Shown: positions 1 to 9,530 of the stretch, in pieces
How the letters are laid out: each line of letters begins with the position of its first letter
How positions within the stretch are numbered: position 1 is the stretch's first letter
Assembly (NCBI GenBank): GCA_940747215.1
Contig: CALNWS010000029.1
Location: 1 to 52,897 of the forward strand
Length of the DNA: 52,897 bases
Origin: an uncultured Paraburkholderia sp.
GTDB lineage: Bacteria > Pseudomonadota > Gammaproteobacteria > Burkholderiales > Burkholderiaceae
Direction: 5' to 3'
Program-made: the position numbers and the translations under genes
The notes under the pieces: generated by a model
Seen by the model: only the letters and a program-made list of their open reading frames with translations
Databases searched by the model: none
What the model was told of the DNA's origin: nothing

Positions 1-124
1 CAGACCGGATGCCGGATGAGGCATACTTCGCAACGCTGCCTGCGATCAGATCGGCAGCATGATCGCCCCGGACGTTCCACTTGAAAATCTCAGAAAACTG
101 TCCGAACGAACAGGGCCACCTCTA
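1..124 (+). mobile_element. 3' end of an IS3-family insertion sequence (transposase C-terminus), cut by window edge
   Basis: The third forward frame reads DRMPDEAYFATLPAIRSAA and then stops (TGA at 60-62). The 'R-x-PDEAYF' ending followed by a short tail is typical of the C-terminus of IS3-family OrfB integrases, where the last motif follows the 'RPH..LG' segment that would lie outside the window. The 60 bases after the stop (ending in gccacctct near 122) look like the usual short non-coding tail and terminal inverted repeat, but the partner repeat is not visible, so the exact edge is a guess. Family assignment is from recalled sequence similarity only. Confidence 0.55.
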
Positions 125-550
125 TAACCGTGCTCGGCTCACGCGAACAGTCGCTCGAAGCTAGGGACAACTTTTTTGCCGCCGGATTGACGCGTGCTCT
201 TATCAAGGTTTCGCCCACAACGTATCAGGTGGGTTGTACAGCGGTTGTCTAGACGATGCTGTGGATAAGTCCGCGGCGGTTTACGTCAATGATCGCCGCG
301 CGGACAGCTTTTGCAGAACGTCTAATCGACGCTAGATGCGTTGACAGCCAGCGTGCCGCTCGCTTAGCGTCGCGACGCGGGACGGCTGATCAAGCTTGCC
401 GGGAAATGGTCAGTCGACGTTTCAGGCACTACGGGGATACCCCGTGGATCCGAATGATTCCGCAGTACGTCGCATGAGCCGCAGGTGCGCGTTGCGCAAG
501 CACGCTCACGCAGCACAAGACGCGTTGACTGGCCGGCCCGCCCCTTTTCT
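125..550. other. No recognisable gene; spacer between IS remnant and reverse-transcriptase remnant
   Basis: No open frame here resembles a known protein; the 73-codon frame at 256-477 is arginine-rich with no recognisable motif and looks like chance coding in GC-rich DNA. A single consensus DnaA-box sequence (TGTGGATAA) lies at 260-268, but there is no cluster and no AT-rich unwinding region. A small perfect hairpin (6-bp stem, 3-nt loop) sits at 431-445 with no T-tract. I could not find a tRNA or other RNA gene. Confidence 0.5.
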
Positions 551-1159
551 ATGTCGCAATCTTCACTTCACTACAGTTCGTCACCTGTACGACGCTCGCC
601 GATGCGATGCTCTGCGGCCCGCCCGAGCCCGCGAAGATGGTCGGGCGGATGACGTTCGTGCTCGGCGCGCAGGCGGACTGGATTGGATGTCGCCATTCGC
701 AAAGCGGATGGTGCGGCGTTTCGGCAAGCGTTGGGCCGACATCGAGCGCGAGACGATAGCAAGACTTCTCGCGGAAGCAGCGGACTTTGTCGCCGCGCGG
801 CGAAGCGACGCTCCGCCGCGCGTGCTTCGCATGTTGCCCCGTCCGCCGGTTCAAAAGCCCGCACCACCGTGGATGCATGGTGCAGTCTTGCCGCAATTGC
901 CGACGCTCAGCGATCTCGCCGCGTGGCTTAATCTCGATGCCGACGAACTCGGCTGGTACGCCGATCGCTGGCGCGTGCCGGCGCAGCAGGCCGGAACGCC
1001 GCTTCATCGCCGCTTCATCACTACTCATCATACAAGGTGATCGAGAAGCGCGACGGCCGTTGCCGCGTCATCGAAATTCCCAAATCGCGGTTGCGCGAGG
1101 TGCAGCGAACAATCCTGCACGGACTGCTCGATCGCATTCCGTCGCATGATGCGGCAGGC
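551..1159 (+). pseudogene. Reverse transcriptase (retron/group II-like RT) N-terminal remnant
   Basis: Starting at ATG 551 (MSQSSLHYSSSPVRRSP), the protein continues only by changing frame: GPPEPAKMVGRMTFVLGAQ in the frame of 607, ADIERETIARLLAEAADFV and PTLSDLAAWLNLDADELGWY in the frame of 687, then YKVIEKRDGRCRVIEIPKSR and LREVQRTILHGLLDRIPSHD in the frame of 1037. The last block is the conserved RT segment (lysine-rich 'I..PK..L...Q..IL...LD.IP.H.AAHGF') that precedes the palm. The palm itself, including the catalytic YxDD box, is absent: reading jumps straight into a DUF1853 protein. At least three frameshifts plus a 3' deletion make this a dead gene. Whether the ancestor was a retron RT or another chromosomal RT class cannot be told from this part. 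Confidence 0.65.
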
Positions 1160-2077
1160 CTGCGCGCCGCGTCGCTCGACACGCTTCTGAACGACCTGCG
1201 AGATCCCGCCGTGCGCGATCTCGCGTGGCTGCTTCTGAGTGCCGATCTGTTGCGCCCGCAACCACCGGTCGGCATGCTCGCCGAGCCTCTCGGTTCGTCG
1301 GAGGGCCTGCTTGCCGCAAGCAATTTTCTCCGCTGGTTTCTGCAACAGGGGACGGCGGCGCGGCTCGTCGCGGCCGGCGTGCAGGTGCGGCACGCCGGCG
1401 TCACGCTCGGCGAATGGGATTTTCTCGTTCAGACGGAAGAGGGTGATCGCCTGCATTGGGAACTGGCAACGAAGTGCTATCTGCACGCGGGCTTGGGCGC
1501 GGACAGGGCGCGCTCGAATCTCGCGGATTACGTCGGCCCGAATCTGAAGGATCGTTTCGATCTGAAGCTCGCGCATGTGCTGAAGCATCAACTGCCGTTG
1601 AGTTCGCGCGCGGAGTTCGCCGCGCTCGGTTTCGCAGGGCCGTGGACGCCGCACATGCTGATCAAGGGCTGACTTTTCTATCGCCACGATTTTCTGCAGG
1701 ACGACGTACCCGCGGATGCCGTCGAACTCGACCCGTCGCACAATCGCGGCTGGTGGGTGACGCGTGCCGAATGGTCAATCTTTGCGATGGAGCACGCGTC
1801 ACATTGGCGGGTGCTGACGCGGCTTGAATGGCTTGCGCCGCGGCGCGATGGAAGCGTCGATAGAAGGCCGTGGCTGCACGGCATGACCGACGTGCCCGAG
1901 CCGCCCATCACGTTCGTCGATTCAGCGAGCCTCGCTGAGCAGACGGGCGATCAACACGGGCCGGCGATGGTCGGCGAATTCGCGCAGGATGCGAGTGGAG
2001 ATTGGGTGGAACGATCGCGCGGCTTCATCGTGCCGGACGACTGGCCGCAGCAGGCATTTGCGTTCGCGCGGGAATGA
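1160..2077 (+). pseudogene. DUF1853 family protein, interrupted by an in-frame TGA and missing its own start
   Basis: The frame reads LNDLRDPAVRDLAWLLLSAD, then GEWDFLVQTEEGDRLHWELA and NLKDRFDLKLAHVLKHQLPL, ending the first half at HMLIKG followed by TGA (1670-1672). The same frame continues after the stop as LFYRHDFLQDDVPADAVELD and VLTRLEWLAPRRDGS, to a natural stop at 2077. This is the DUF1853 layout; the family shows a tryptophan at the stop position ('HMLIKGW'), so a TGG-to-TGA change explains the nonsense codon. The 5' end is fused to the reverse-transcriptase remnant with no start codon of its own. DUF1853 has no established function. It is followed by thiD on the other strand. Confidence 0.72.
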
Positions 2078-2110
2078 TCGAATCGCAGACCGCGATTCAC
2101 GAACGCAGCA

Positions 2111-2135
2111 CAAAAGCGCGGAAAAACCCCGCGCT
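2111..2135 (-). terminator. Likely rho-independent terminator of thiD
   Basis: A 7-bp stem (agcgcgg 2115-2121 pairing with ccgcgct 2129-2135) is followed on the minus strand by four T residues (2114-2111). It touches the stop codon of thiD, as compact terminators often do. The T-tract is short, so strength is uncertain. Confidence 0.45.
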
Positions 2136-2941
2136 CACCACCACCGATAAAAATGATGCACCGGCCCGACGCCGCTGCCGACTTCCAGCCGGTCGCTCGC
2201 CTGCAAGGCGCCTGTGAGATACGCCTTGGCGTCCGCGACAGCACCCGCCAGATCGGCGCGCTGCGGCACGAGCGCCGCGATCGCCGACGACAACGTGCAA
2301 CCCGTACCATGCGTATTTTTAACGGGCACACGCGGGCCGCCCAGACGCAGCGTACCGCTTTCCTGCACGAGCCAGTCGGGGCTGTCCGCAGCACTCAGGT
2401 GGCCGCCTTTCATCAGCACCGCGCGCGCGCCGAGCGCCCGCAGCGCTTCGCCCTGTTCTATCATGCCGGCTTCGTCGTCGACCACTGCAACGCCGAGCAA
2501 CGCCGCCGCTTCCGGCAGATTCGGCGTGAGCAGATCGGCGAGCGGCAGCAGTTCATCGCGCACCACGGCCACGGCGTCCGGCAACAGCAGCGCGTGATTG
2601 CTCTTCGAGATCATCACCGTGTCGAGCACGATGCATGTCGGCTTGTGACGGCGCAGCGCGTCGGCCACCGCGCGCGCGATCGGCACGTTGGCGAGCATGC
2701 CGATCTTGACGGCGTCGATGCGGATGTCGTCGAATACGGCATCGAGTTGTGCCGTGATGAAGCCGGGGTCCGGCGCGTGAATCGCCGTCACGCCGCGCGT
2801 GTTCTGCGCGGTGAGCGCCGTGATCACGCTCGCGCCGTATACGCCGAGTGCCGAAAACGCCTTCAGAGCGGCCTGAATGCCGGCGCCGCCGCCGGAATCG
2901 GAACCGGCGATCGTGAGTACGTTGGGAATCGGTTGAGTCAT
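2135..2941 (-). CDS. thiD: Bifunctional hydroxymethylpyrimidine kinase / phosphomethylpyrimidine kinase
   Basis: Cytoplasmic thiamine-biosynthesis enzyme that phosphorylates 4-amino-5-hydroxymethyl-2-methylpyrimidine twice to give the pyrophosphate used by ThiE. The 268-residue protein opens with TIAGSDSGGGAGIQAALKAF, the hallmark substrate-binding start of ThiD, has the GASVITALTAQNTRGV block, the VLDTVMISKS segment and the ribokinase-type anion hole in KNTHGTGCTLSSAIAA near residue 215. I chose ATG 2941 because the family begins within 5-10 residues of the TIAGSDSGGG motif; the 62 codons upstream in frame are arginine-rich and not conserved. It is complete and of usual length. The DUF1853 remnant lies beyond its 3' end and lplT is 224 bp upstream on the same strand. 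Confidence 0.93.
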   Translation of the reverse strand: MTQPIPNVLTIAGSDSGGGAGIQAALKAFSALGVYGASVITALTAQNTRGVTAIHAPDPGFITAQLDAVFDDIRIDAVKIGMLANVPIARAVADALRRHKPTCIVLDTVMISKSNHALLLPDAVAVVRDELLPLADLLTPNLPEAAALLGVAVVDDEAGMIEQGEALRALGARAVLMKGGHLSAADSPDWLVQESGTLRLGGPRVPVKNTHGTGCTLSSAIAALVPQRADLAGAVADAKAYLTGALQASDRLEVGSGVGPVHHFYRWW

Positions 2942-3165
2942 GGCAAAGCGGAATAGAAGGAAGCGCGCGAGGCACGCAAAATACGCGGACCGTCTGCAAC
3001 GCGGAGCGGCGACGTGCACGGCGCGGGAAAGAGCGGTCAGATGGCGCGTGAGCCTCGTGTGATGCGCGCAACGCGGCAAACGGCCTCGCACACGGCACCG
3101 CGCACAACGTCGCTCAACTACGCGCACAACGCCAACGCATGAAGCAGCCCGTCAGGCGAAGCGCT

Positions 3166-4473
3166 TCAGTGCTTCACTTCCCCAATCAGCGCGACGGAAT
3201 CGAAGGCGCGCTGATTCGCCTGGTAGCGACGCATGACGAACCACATCATCAGGCAGACGAACGTGCCGAACAGCACGATCACTGCGGTAACCGGGACGTC
3301 GAGCCACACCAGCACGGCGTACAGGCACAGCATTACGAGCACGGAAAGATTTTCGTTGAAGTTCTGCACGGCGATCGAGTGACCCGCCGACAGCAACACG
3401 TGCCCGCGATGTTGCAGCAGCGCGTTCATCGGCACGACGAAAAAGCCCGACAGGCCGCCCACCACCATCAGGAAAATGTACGCGACAATCAGATAGCCGG
3501 GCACGCTCATGCGGCCCATGTGCAGGCCCCAATGCGCGGGGAAGAGGTCGCGCGTGTAGAACGCCATCAGCATGACGGCGATGCCCATCATGATGCCGAC
3601 CGGCAGCACCGAAAGCGACTTCTTCAGCGGCACGCGCGAGGCCGCGAAAATTGCGCCCGCCGCCACGCCCACGGCGACCACTGCCTGCAGGATCGCCGCT
3701 TCGGAAAGCGACATGTTGAGCGAGACTTCCGCCCACTTCAGCACGATGAATTGCAGCGTCGCGCCGGCGCCCCAGAAGAGCGTGGTGACCGCAAGCGAAA
3801 TCTGACTGAGCTTGTCGTGCCACAACACGAGAAAACAGTCGGCGAAGTCGGTGACGAGTTTGATCGGGCCGCGTTCCTGTTTCGGATAACGCGCGCCGGT
3901 GTCCGGAATACGCAGATTGAAAAGCGCGGCGAAGATGTAGATCGCCATGATGACCAGCATGGCCGCTTCGGCCGGCGTGTTGACGGTGGGAATGTGCTGC
4001 CTGAGGATCGGCGCGGCGATGTGCGGACTGATCAGCGCACCGCCAAGCACGGTGCCGAGAATGATCGAGCTGACCGTGGTGCCTTCGATCCAGCCGTTCG
4101 CGGCGACGAGCCGGTCAGGCGGCAGCAGTTCAGTGAGAATGCCGTATTTGGCGGGCGAATAGGTGGCCGCGCCGAAGCCCACGATGCCGTACGCAATCAG
4201 CGGATGTGCGCCCACCAGCATCGTGATGCAGCCGACCACCTTGATGGTGTTCGTGACGAACATCACATGGCCTTTCGGGCGGGAATCGGCGAAGGCACCG
4301 ACGAAGGCGGCAAGAACGATGTACGACAGCACGAAGAACAGTTTGAGCAGCGGCGTCATCCAGTTCGGGGCGTGAAGATCTTTCAGCAGTGCGATAGCAG
4401 CGATCAGAAGCGCATTGTCAGCCAGCGACGAAAAAAACTGCGCGGCCATGATGGTGTAAAAACCTTTTTTCAT
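3166..4473 (-). CDS. lplT: Lysophospholipid transporter LplT (major facilitator superfamily)
   Basis: Inner-membrane flippase-type MFS transporter that moves lysophospholipids inward for re-acylation. The 435-residue protein starts MKKGFYTIMAAQFFSSLADN, the characteristic LplT N-terminus, and shows about a dozen hydrophobic segments, the GAFADSRPKGHVMFVTN loop between early helices and YSPAKYGILTELLPPDRLVA. The start at 4473 is chosen because the 30 upstream in-frame codons are polar, arginine-rich and not part of the fold. No acyltransferase (Aas) gene is next to it; thiD follows 224 bp downstream and alr diverges 218 bp upstream, the latter spacing being room for divergent promoters. No break is seen. 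Confidence 0.9.
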   Translation of the reverse strand: MKKGFYTIMAAQFFSSLADNALLIAAIALLKDLHAPNWMTPLLKLFFVLSYIVLAAFVGAFADSRPKGHVMFVTNTIKVVGCITMLVGAHPLIAYGIVGFGAATYSPAKYGILTELLPPDRLVAANGWIEGTTVSSIILGTVLGGALISPHIAAPILRQHIPTVNTPAEAAMLVIMAIYIFAALFNLRIPDTGARYPKQERGPIKLVTDFADCFLVLWHDKLSQISLAVTTLFWGAGATLQFIVLKWAEVSLNMSLSEAAILQAVVAVGVAAGAIFAASRVPLKKSLSVLPVGIMMGIAVMLMAFYTRDLFPAHWGLHMGRMSVPGYLIVAYIFLMVVGGLSGFFVVPMNALLQHRGHVLLSAGHSIAVQNFNENLSVLVMLCLYAVLVWLDVPVTAVIVLFGTFVCLMMWFVMRRYQANQRAFDSVALIGEVKH

Positions 4474-4691
4474 CTGATGCGATGTTGTCCTCGCTGCGGT
4501 CTGTCCGCCCCGGCCGTGTGCAAAGCGTCCGGGCTTATGCCGTTCGGAATGGGTTGTGCGCACGGCTTTATATCACGAAAATAGCTGAATTCGGACTAGC
4601 AGAATCCTTGATCGCACCGCCCAGTGGGCTGCGGAGCGTTGAAAACGCCCTGTAAGTCGCTGATTCGCAAGCGTCTTTACGAAAATTTCCC

Positions 4692-5759
4692 ATGCCGCGC
4701 CCCCTTTCAGCCACGATTCACACCTCCGCGCTTGCCAATAATCTCGGCGTTGCGCGACGCTATGCGCAAAAATCCAAAATCTGGGCCGTCGTCAAGGCAA
4801 ACGCTTACGGGCACGGGCTTGCGCGCGCTTTTCCGGGTTTGCGTGCAACGGACGGCTTTGGGTTGCTGGACCTGGAAGAAGCAGTGAAGTTGCGTGAATT
4901 GGGATGGGCCGGGCCAATTCTTTTGCTCGAAGGCTTTTTTCGTCCGACCGGTATCGATATACTTGATCGATATAGTCTGACTACGGCGCTGCATTCAGAC
5001 GAGCAATTGCGCATGCTGGAAATGGCGCGCCTGTCAAAACCGGTCAATATCCAGTTGAAGATGAAAACCGGCATGAATCGCCTCGGTTATACGCCGGAGA
5101 AATTCCGCACGGTGTGGAAACGCGCGCGTGCGTGTCAGGGCGTCGGCCAGATCAGGCTGATGACCCATTTTCGGATGCCGACGGCGAGCGCGGCGTGAGC
5201 TACCAGATGGAAGCATTCGAGCACGGCGCGCAAGGCATTGTGGGCGCGCGCAGTCTCGCGAATTCGGCGCCCACGTTGTGGCATCCGGAAGCGCATTTCG
5301 ACTGGGTGCACCCGGGCATCATCCTGTACGGTGCGTCGCCCCGGCGTGACGGCCGCGATCGGCAGCGCGGGCCTCCAGCCGGCCATGACGCTCGCCTCCG
5401 AAATCATCGCCTTACAGACGCTCACGGAAGGCAACACGGTGGGCTACGGCTCGTCGTTCAAGGCGCACGGTCCGATGCGTATCGGCGTGGTGGCGTGCGG
5501 TTACGCGGACGGCTATCCGCGTGTCGCGCCCGAAGGCACGCCGGTGATCATCGACGGCGTGCGCACGCGCATCGTCGGACGGGTGTTGATGGACATGCTC
5601 ACCGTCGATCTGACGCCGGTGCCCACGGCCAACGTCGGCTCGCGCGTCGAACTGTGGGGCACGGCGCTGCCCGTCGACGACGTCGCGCAGGCCTGCGGCA
5701 CGATCGGCTACGAGCTGATGTGCGCGGTGGCGCCGCGCGTGCCGATACGCGCCGAATAG
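4692..5759 (+). pseudogene. alr: Alanine racemase, two frameshifts
   Basis: PLP enzyme that interconverts L- and D-alanine for peptidoglycan. The N-terminal part ([20 protein letters not shown], with the PLP lysine in [11 protein letters not shown]) runs to [10 protein letters not shown] and then GQIRLMTHF. One T appears lost in the TTTT run near 5167-5170, where the family reads MTHF-S/A-DAD; the frame of 5114 then gives SDADGERG and [20 protein letters not shown] up to ILYGASP. A second shift near 5340 (apparent 2-base loss) moves to the frame of 5238: [20 protein letters not shown], the catalytic-tyrosine block [20 protein letters not shown], and the end at 5759. The two shifts sum to three bases, so total length (about 355 codons) and both catalytic residues survive. 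As read the product ends at residue 168. A base-calling or assembly error in the T-run is possible. Confidence 0.85.
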
Positions 5760-5846
5760 CGCGGCGCGTCTTGCAGGCGTCGCCGTGTTCCAGAGAAGTA
5801 CTTCCAGAACATTTAACTCAAACTTCAGCAATTCAGGCACTCGCGC

Positions 5847-7223
5847 GTGGCAAAAGCAAAAACGTTGTACATCTGCAGTGAATGCGGCGGACAGTCGCCG
5901 AAATGGGCCGGGCAGTGCCCTTCGTGTCATGCGTGGAATACGCTTGTCGAATCGGTTGCCGAGGCGCTGTCCACGCACCGTTTCCAGTCGCTCGCGAAGA
6001 GCGTGCCCATGCGGCGTCTCGCCGATATCGAAGCCTCCGACGTGCCGCGTTTTTCCACCGGCGTCAGCGAATTCGACCGCGTGCTCGGCGGCGGCCTCGT
6101 GCCGGGCGGCGTGGTCCTGATCGGCGGCGATCCGGGCATCGGCAAATCTACGCTGCTGCTGCAATCGCTCGCGGAAATCGCGGCGGACAAACGCGCGCTC
6201 TATATCAGCGGCGAAGAATCGGCTGCGCAGATCGCTTTGCGCGCGCAACGGCTTTCGCTGCTCGAACCCGGCTCGAAGGCGAGCGAGTTGCAATTGCTCG
6301 CGGAAATCCAGCTCGAAAAAATTCAGGCGACGATCGCCGACCAGCAGCCAGATGTCGCCGTGATCGACTCGATCCAGACCGTCTACTCCGATGCGTTGAC
6401 GTCCGCGCCCGGTTCGGTCGCGCAGGTGCGCGAGTGCGCGGCGCAGCTTACGCGTATCGCGAAGCAGTCGGGCACGACGATCATCATGGTCGGCCACGTC
6501 ACAAAAGAGGGCGCGCTCGCCGGACCGCGCTTGCTCGAACACATCGTCGACACGGTGCTGTATTTCGAAGGCGACACGCATTCGTCGTATCGCCTCGTGC
6601 GCGCGATCAAGAACCGCTTCGGCGCGGTCAACGAACTCGGCGTGTTCGCAATGACCGAGCGCGGTTTGCGCGGCGTCGCGAATCCGTCGGCGCTGTTTCT
6701 GTCGCAGCATGAGCAATCGGTGCCGGGTTCGTGTGTGCTCGTCACGCAGGAAGGCACGCGCCCGTTGCTCGTCGAAGTGCAGGCGCTCGTGGATTCCGCG
6801 AACGCGCCGAATCCGCGTCGTCTCGCCGTGGGTCTGGAGCAGAACCGGCTCGCGATGCTGCTCGCCGTGCTGCACCGGCATGCGGGCATCGCGTGTTTCG
6901 ATCAGGACGTGTTTTTGAATGCCGTGGGCGGCGTGAAGATCACGGAGCCTGCCGCCGACCTCGCCGTGCTGCTCGCGATCCATTCGTCGATGCGCAACAA
7001 GCCGCTGCCGAAAGGCCTCGTCGTATTCGGCGAAGTGGGCCTCGCCGGCGAGATCCGCCCGTCGCCACGCGGGCAGGAGCGCTTGAAGGAGGCCGCGAAG
7101 CTGGGCTTCCCGGTTGCCGTGATTCCGAAGGCAAACGCGCCGAAGCAGCTGATCGAAGGCTTACAGGTCGTTGCGGTGGAACGGATCGAACAGGCTATCG
7201 ACCGCGTGCGGACGCTTGAATAA
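5847..7223 (+). CDS. radA: DNA repair protein RadA
   Basis: RecA-like ATPase that promotes branch migration and processing of recombination intermediates. The 458-residue protein has the N-terminal C4 zinc finger ([18 protein letters not shown], residues about 11-28), a Walker A motif [14 protein letters not shown] near residue 95, the RadA-specific [13 protein letters not shown] near 255, and a Lon-protease-like C-terminal domain without protease function. It starts at GTG 5847 ([15 protein letters not shown]), directly at the family N-terminus; no strong ribosome-binding site is visible. alr lies 87 bp upstream on the same strand. A 9-bp hairpin (7228-7253) follows the stop but has no T-tract. 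Full length and intact. Confidence 0.95.
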   Translation: MAKAKTLYICSECGGQSPKWAGQCPSCHAWNTLVESVAEALSTHRFQSLAKSVPMRRLADIEASDVPRFSTGVSEFDRVLGGGLVPGGVVLIGGDPGIGKSTLLLQSLAEIAADKRALYISGEESAAQIALRAQRLSLLEPGSKASELQLLAEIQLEKIQATIADQQPDVAVIDSIQTVYSDALTSAPGSVAQVRECAAQLTRIAKQSGTTIIMVGHVTKEGALAGPRLLEHIVDTVLYFEGDTHSSYRLVRAIKNRFGAVNELGVFAMTERGLRGVANPSALFLSQHEQSVPGSCVLVTQEGTRPLLVEVQALVDSANAPNPRRLAVGLEQNRLAMLLAVLHRHAGIACFDQDVFLNAVGGVKITEPAADLAVLLAIHSSMRNKPLPKGLVVFGEVGLAGEIRPSPRGQERLKEAAKLGFPVAVIPKANAPKQLIEGLQVVAVERIEQAIDRVRTLE

Positions 7224-7431
7224 TCAGGCTTCGCGCGAGGTCGGGCGCGAAGCGGCGTCGGCAAGCCGTAATGGTCGGTAAATATCTCCATATGGGTTGT
7301 AACCTGACCGTCCCTACTTTTTCCTAAGCTGCATGGATCTGCATCCGTTGAGATGCCCGGATCATGCTCGAAAAAGGATCGCGCCTTGAAACAGTCACAC
7401 GAAATCATCGCTGAGTGGCCGGCCGATACAG

Positions 7432-7668
7432 GTGCGCGGCTGCCGCGTCTCCGCGCCCATTCGCCAGCCTTGGGGCGACGCCTGCCGGATCGTCGAATGG
7501 ATCGACACGACTGGCCAGATTTCGCGCCGCGTAGTGGCAGAAGACGCCACCGCCGCCGACGTGCGCGCCACCATCAGCCGTCACGTGGAAGGCCGCAAGC
7601 ATGTGCTTTACGATGATGAGAAAACGCCGCGTCAGACCTTACCGCGGCAGACGGCTATGCGCCGTTGA
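7432..7668 (+). CDS. Conserved hypothetical protein, DUF2866-like
   Basis: From GTG 7432 the frame encodes 78 residues: RGCRVSAPIRQPWGDACRIV then EWIDTTGQISRRVVAEDATA, AADVRATISRHVEGRKHVLY and a basic tail. I recall similar short Burkholderia proteins annotated DUF2866; function unknown. An upstream segment, TTG 7386 KQSHEIIAEWPADTGARL, is in another frame and may be the original N-terminus lost by a frameshift near 7430, in which case this gene would be a pseudogene. Its position after radA and before a dead CoA-transferase gives no functional clue. Confidence 0.5.
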   Translation: MRGCRVSAPIRQPWGDACRIVEWIDTTGQISRRVVAEDATAADVRATISRHVEGRKHVLYDDEKTPRQTLPRQTAMRR

Positions 7669-7714
7669 GAGAAGGGCGGCGCCGCTTGATGGCGACTGGC
7701 GGATCGAGTGGCGT

Positions 7715-8749
7715 TTAATGCGTGCCGGCGTCGCCTGTGTCGCTCATCCCTTGATACGCCTCGAGATTGAAGAGCGGATGCCGCGCCGCTTCGGCAACCG
7801 TCGCACCGGCGACACGCAGCAGTCGAGCGGCTCCAGCAGCACCCATTCCTCCAGCGGCTGCTTCGCGATGATCTCCGCGAGTTCCTGCGTGAGCGCGGTT
7901 GCATCCGGGCCGCCGATCGCCTGACCAAGACTCCAGTGACGCGTGGCCCATTCGGGCCGGTCCAGCGCCATACACAGCGTTTCCCAGAACTTCAGTTCCA
8001 GCGCGCCGACGGCGAGTCAGCGCTGATTGAGCTTGCGATAGAGGTTGTAGCAGGGCACGCCGCCATTCAGCAGACCCTAGCCCACGGCCGGCGCTTCGCC
8101 GTCGTTCGCGAAGGCGACCTGCGCCACGACGTTATGCGCGTGCGTGACGTACGTCATCGAGACGTCGACGAAGTGGCTCGCGCCGCCAAGCAGATCGGCG
8201 ATCTGGAAGTTCGACAGGATTGGCGCGCCGTCGCGGCCCGCCAGTTGATCGAGCACGCCCGCGTAGCCGATGTAGTTCAGATCGTGACCCGCGTGATCCA
8301 CGAAAGGCCTGTTCGCCCCGTAGTAGCTGCTGATCGCGCAATACACGAGCCGCGGATTGGCCGCACGCAGGGTTTCGTCGCTGAGACCGAGGCGCTCTAT
8401 CACACCGGGACAGAAACTTTCGATCAGCACGTCGGCTTCTGCCGCGAGCGCGCGCAGCACGTTACGGCCGGCTTCCGATTTGAGGTCGAGCCGCGTTTCG
8501 CGCTTGCCGCGATTCACGAGCCGGTAGAACGCGCCCGGCCGTCCAGCCACGCGATCGCTCGATGAATGCATCATCGTGGGGGTGGGATCGCCCGCGCCCG
8601 GCGCTTTGATTTTCAGAACGTCCGCGCCGAGTTCGGCGAGGCGCAACGCCGCGACAGGACCTGGCAACAGACGCGTGAGATCGATCGAGCACACGCAGCC
8701 CCTGCAAGGCAGGCGGCTCTGATGCGGACACTACCTCGGCGGATTTCAT
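7715..8749 (-). pseudogene. CaiB/BaiF family CoA-transferase (alpha-methylacyl-CoA racemase-like), heavily disrupted
   Basis: Start region MKSAEVVSASEPPALQGLRV (from 8749) runs into a GATCGATC duplication (8679-8686) that shifts frame; after it the family start resumes as DLTRLLPGPVAALRLAELGA, followed by VLIESFCPGVIERLGLSDET and ILSNFQIADLLGGASHFVDV. In-frame stops occur at 8077-8079 (TAG) and 8017-8019 (TGA), after which LAVGALELKFWETLCMALDR and EWVLLEPLDCCVSPV continue in frame. Another shift near 7800 is needed to reach the terminal HPLFNLEAYQGMSDTGDAGT. This fold transfers CoA between acids or epimerises 2-methylacyl-CoA; the exact substrate cannot be assigned. Four lesions make function impossible. 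Its start abuts the truncation point of the ABC-F gene. Confidence 0.88.
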
Positions 8750-9395
8750 GGACGACATCGCCATCGAATTCCTGCAGACGATGTTTAGCGACCAGCATGA
8801 ACTGGTCGGTCGTGGCGCTCAGCAGATGCCGGTCGTGCGGCATCAGAATCAGCGTGCCTTCGAACTGCGCGAGCGCCATCGTCAACGCGTGACGCGTTTC
8901 CAGATCCAGGTGGTTGGTCGGCTCGTCGAGCATCAGCAGGTCGGAACAGCACATAAGCGCTTGCGCGAGATTCAGGCGCATGCGCCAGCCGCCGGAAAAA
9001 CTGCTGACGGGTTCGCGCGTTTGTTCCAGCGTGAAGCCGAGACCAAGCAGTAACGCTTCGGCGCGGGCGGGCGCGGTGTAGCCGTCGGCATCGGCGAAAG
9101 CGGCATGCGCTTCGATCGCACGCAGAGCCGCGTTGCCGTCGGGCGTGTAGGCGAGCGCCGTCTTGTCCGCGGTGGGCGTTTCCTGCGCGACGTGCGCGAT
9201 CTGCCAGGTGGGCGGAATAGAGAAATCGCCGCCGTCCGCATGGAGTTGGCCGAGCAGCACGGCAAACAGCGTGGACTTGCCCGCGCCGTTCGCACTCACG
9301 AGGCCGGCCTTTTCGCCCGGATTGAGGGTGAACGTGGTGTTTTCGAAGAGCGGCTTGGTGTCGCGCGCTAGGCTGAACTGGTTGAAGCGGATCAC
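8750..9395 (-). pseudogene. ABC-F ATPase (YheS/Uup-like), truncated to its first ATPase domain
   Basis: The frame from GTG 9395 begins IRFNQFSLARDTKPLFENTT and contains a Walker A (SANGAGKSTLF), signature (SSFSGGWRMRLNLAQAL) and Walker B (DLLMLDEPTNHLD). ABC-F proteins are soluble translation factors with two ATPase domains and about 530-640 residues; here homology ends at HRLQEFDGDV, residue about 215, exactly where the CoA-transferase start lies. The whole linker and second ATPase domain are gone, so a deletion of over 1 kb is likely. The first domain is also drifting: SANGAGKS where GANGAGKS is usual and MPHDR where SHDR is usual. The frame runs on to 8613 through unrelated sequence. Confidence 0.85.
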
Positions 9396-9530
9396 GACGA
9401 GGCCGGCTGAAGAAAAACGCTATTTTAGACTGCCGGGCGGTGCACAGGGCGCTCAAGCGCCATCGGCCATCCGGCCGACTGTATCGGCCCGGCTTTTGGC
9501 ATAGACTGACGGCTTTCACGGGGAGAGCAC

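Noticed and set aside
260..268. Consensus DnaA box TGTGGATAA, possible origin of replication
   Set aside because: Only one box is present, with no cluster, no AT-rich region and no dnaA, dnaN or gyrB nearby.
3139..4584. 481-codon plus-strand frame opposite lplT
   Set aside because: It is the antisense of the conserved LplT frame, histidine/arginine-rich with no known motif; the same applies to long frames opposite cls, smc, bamA and ppsA.
7228..7253. Hairpin after radA as a terminator
   Set aside because: A 9-bp stem exists but no T-tract follows, so intrinsic termination is unlikely; recorded only under radA.
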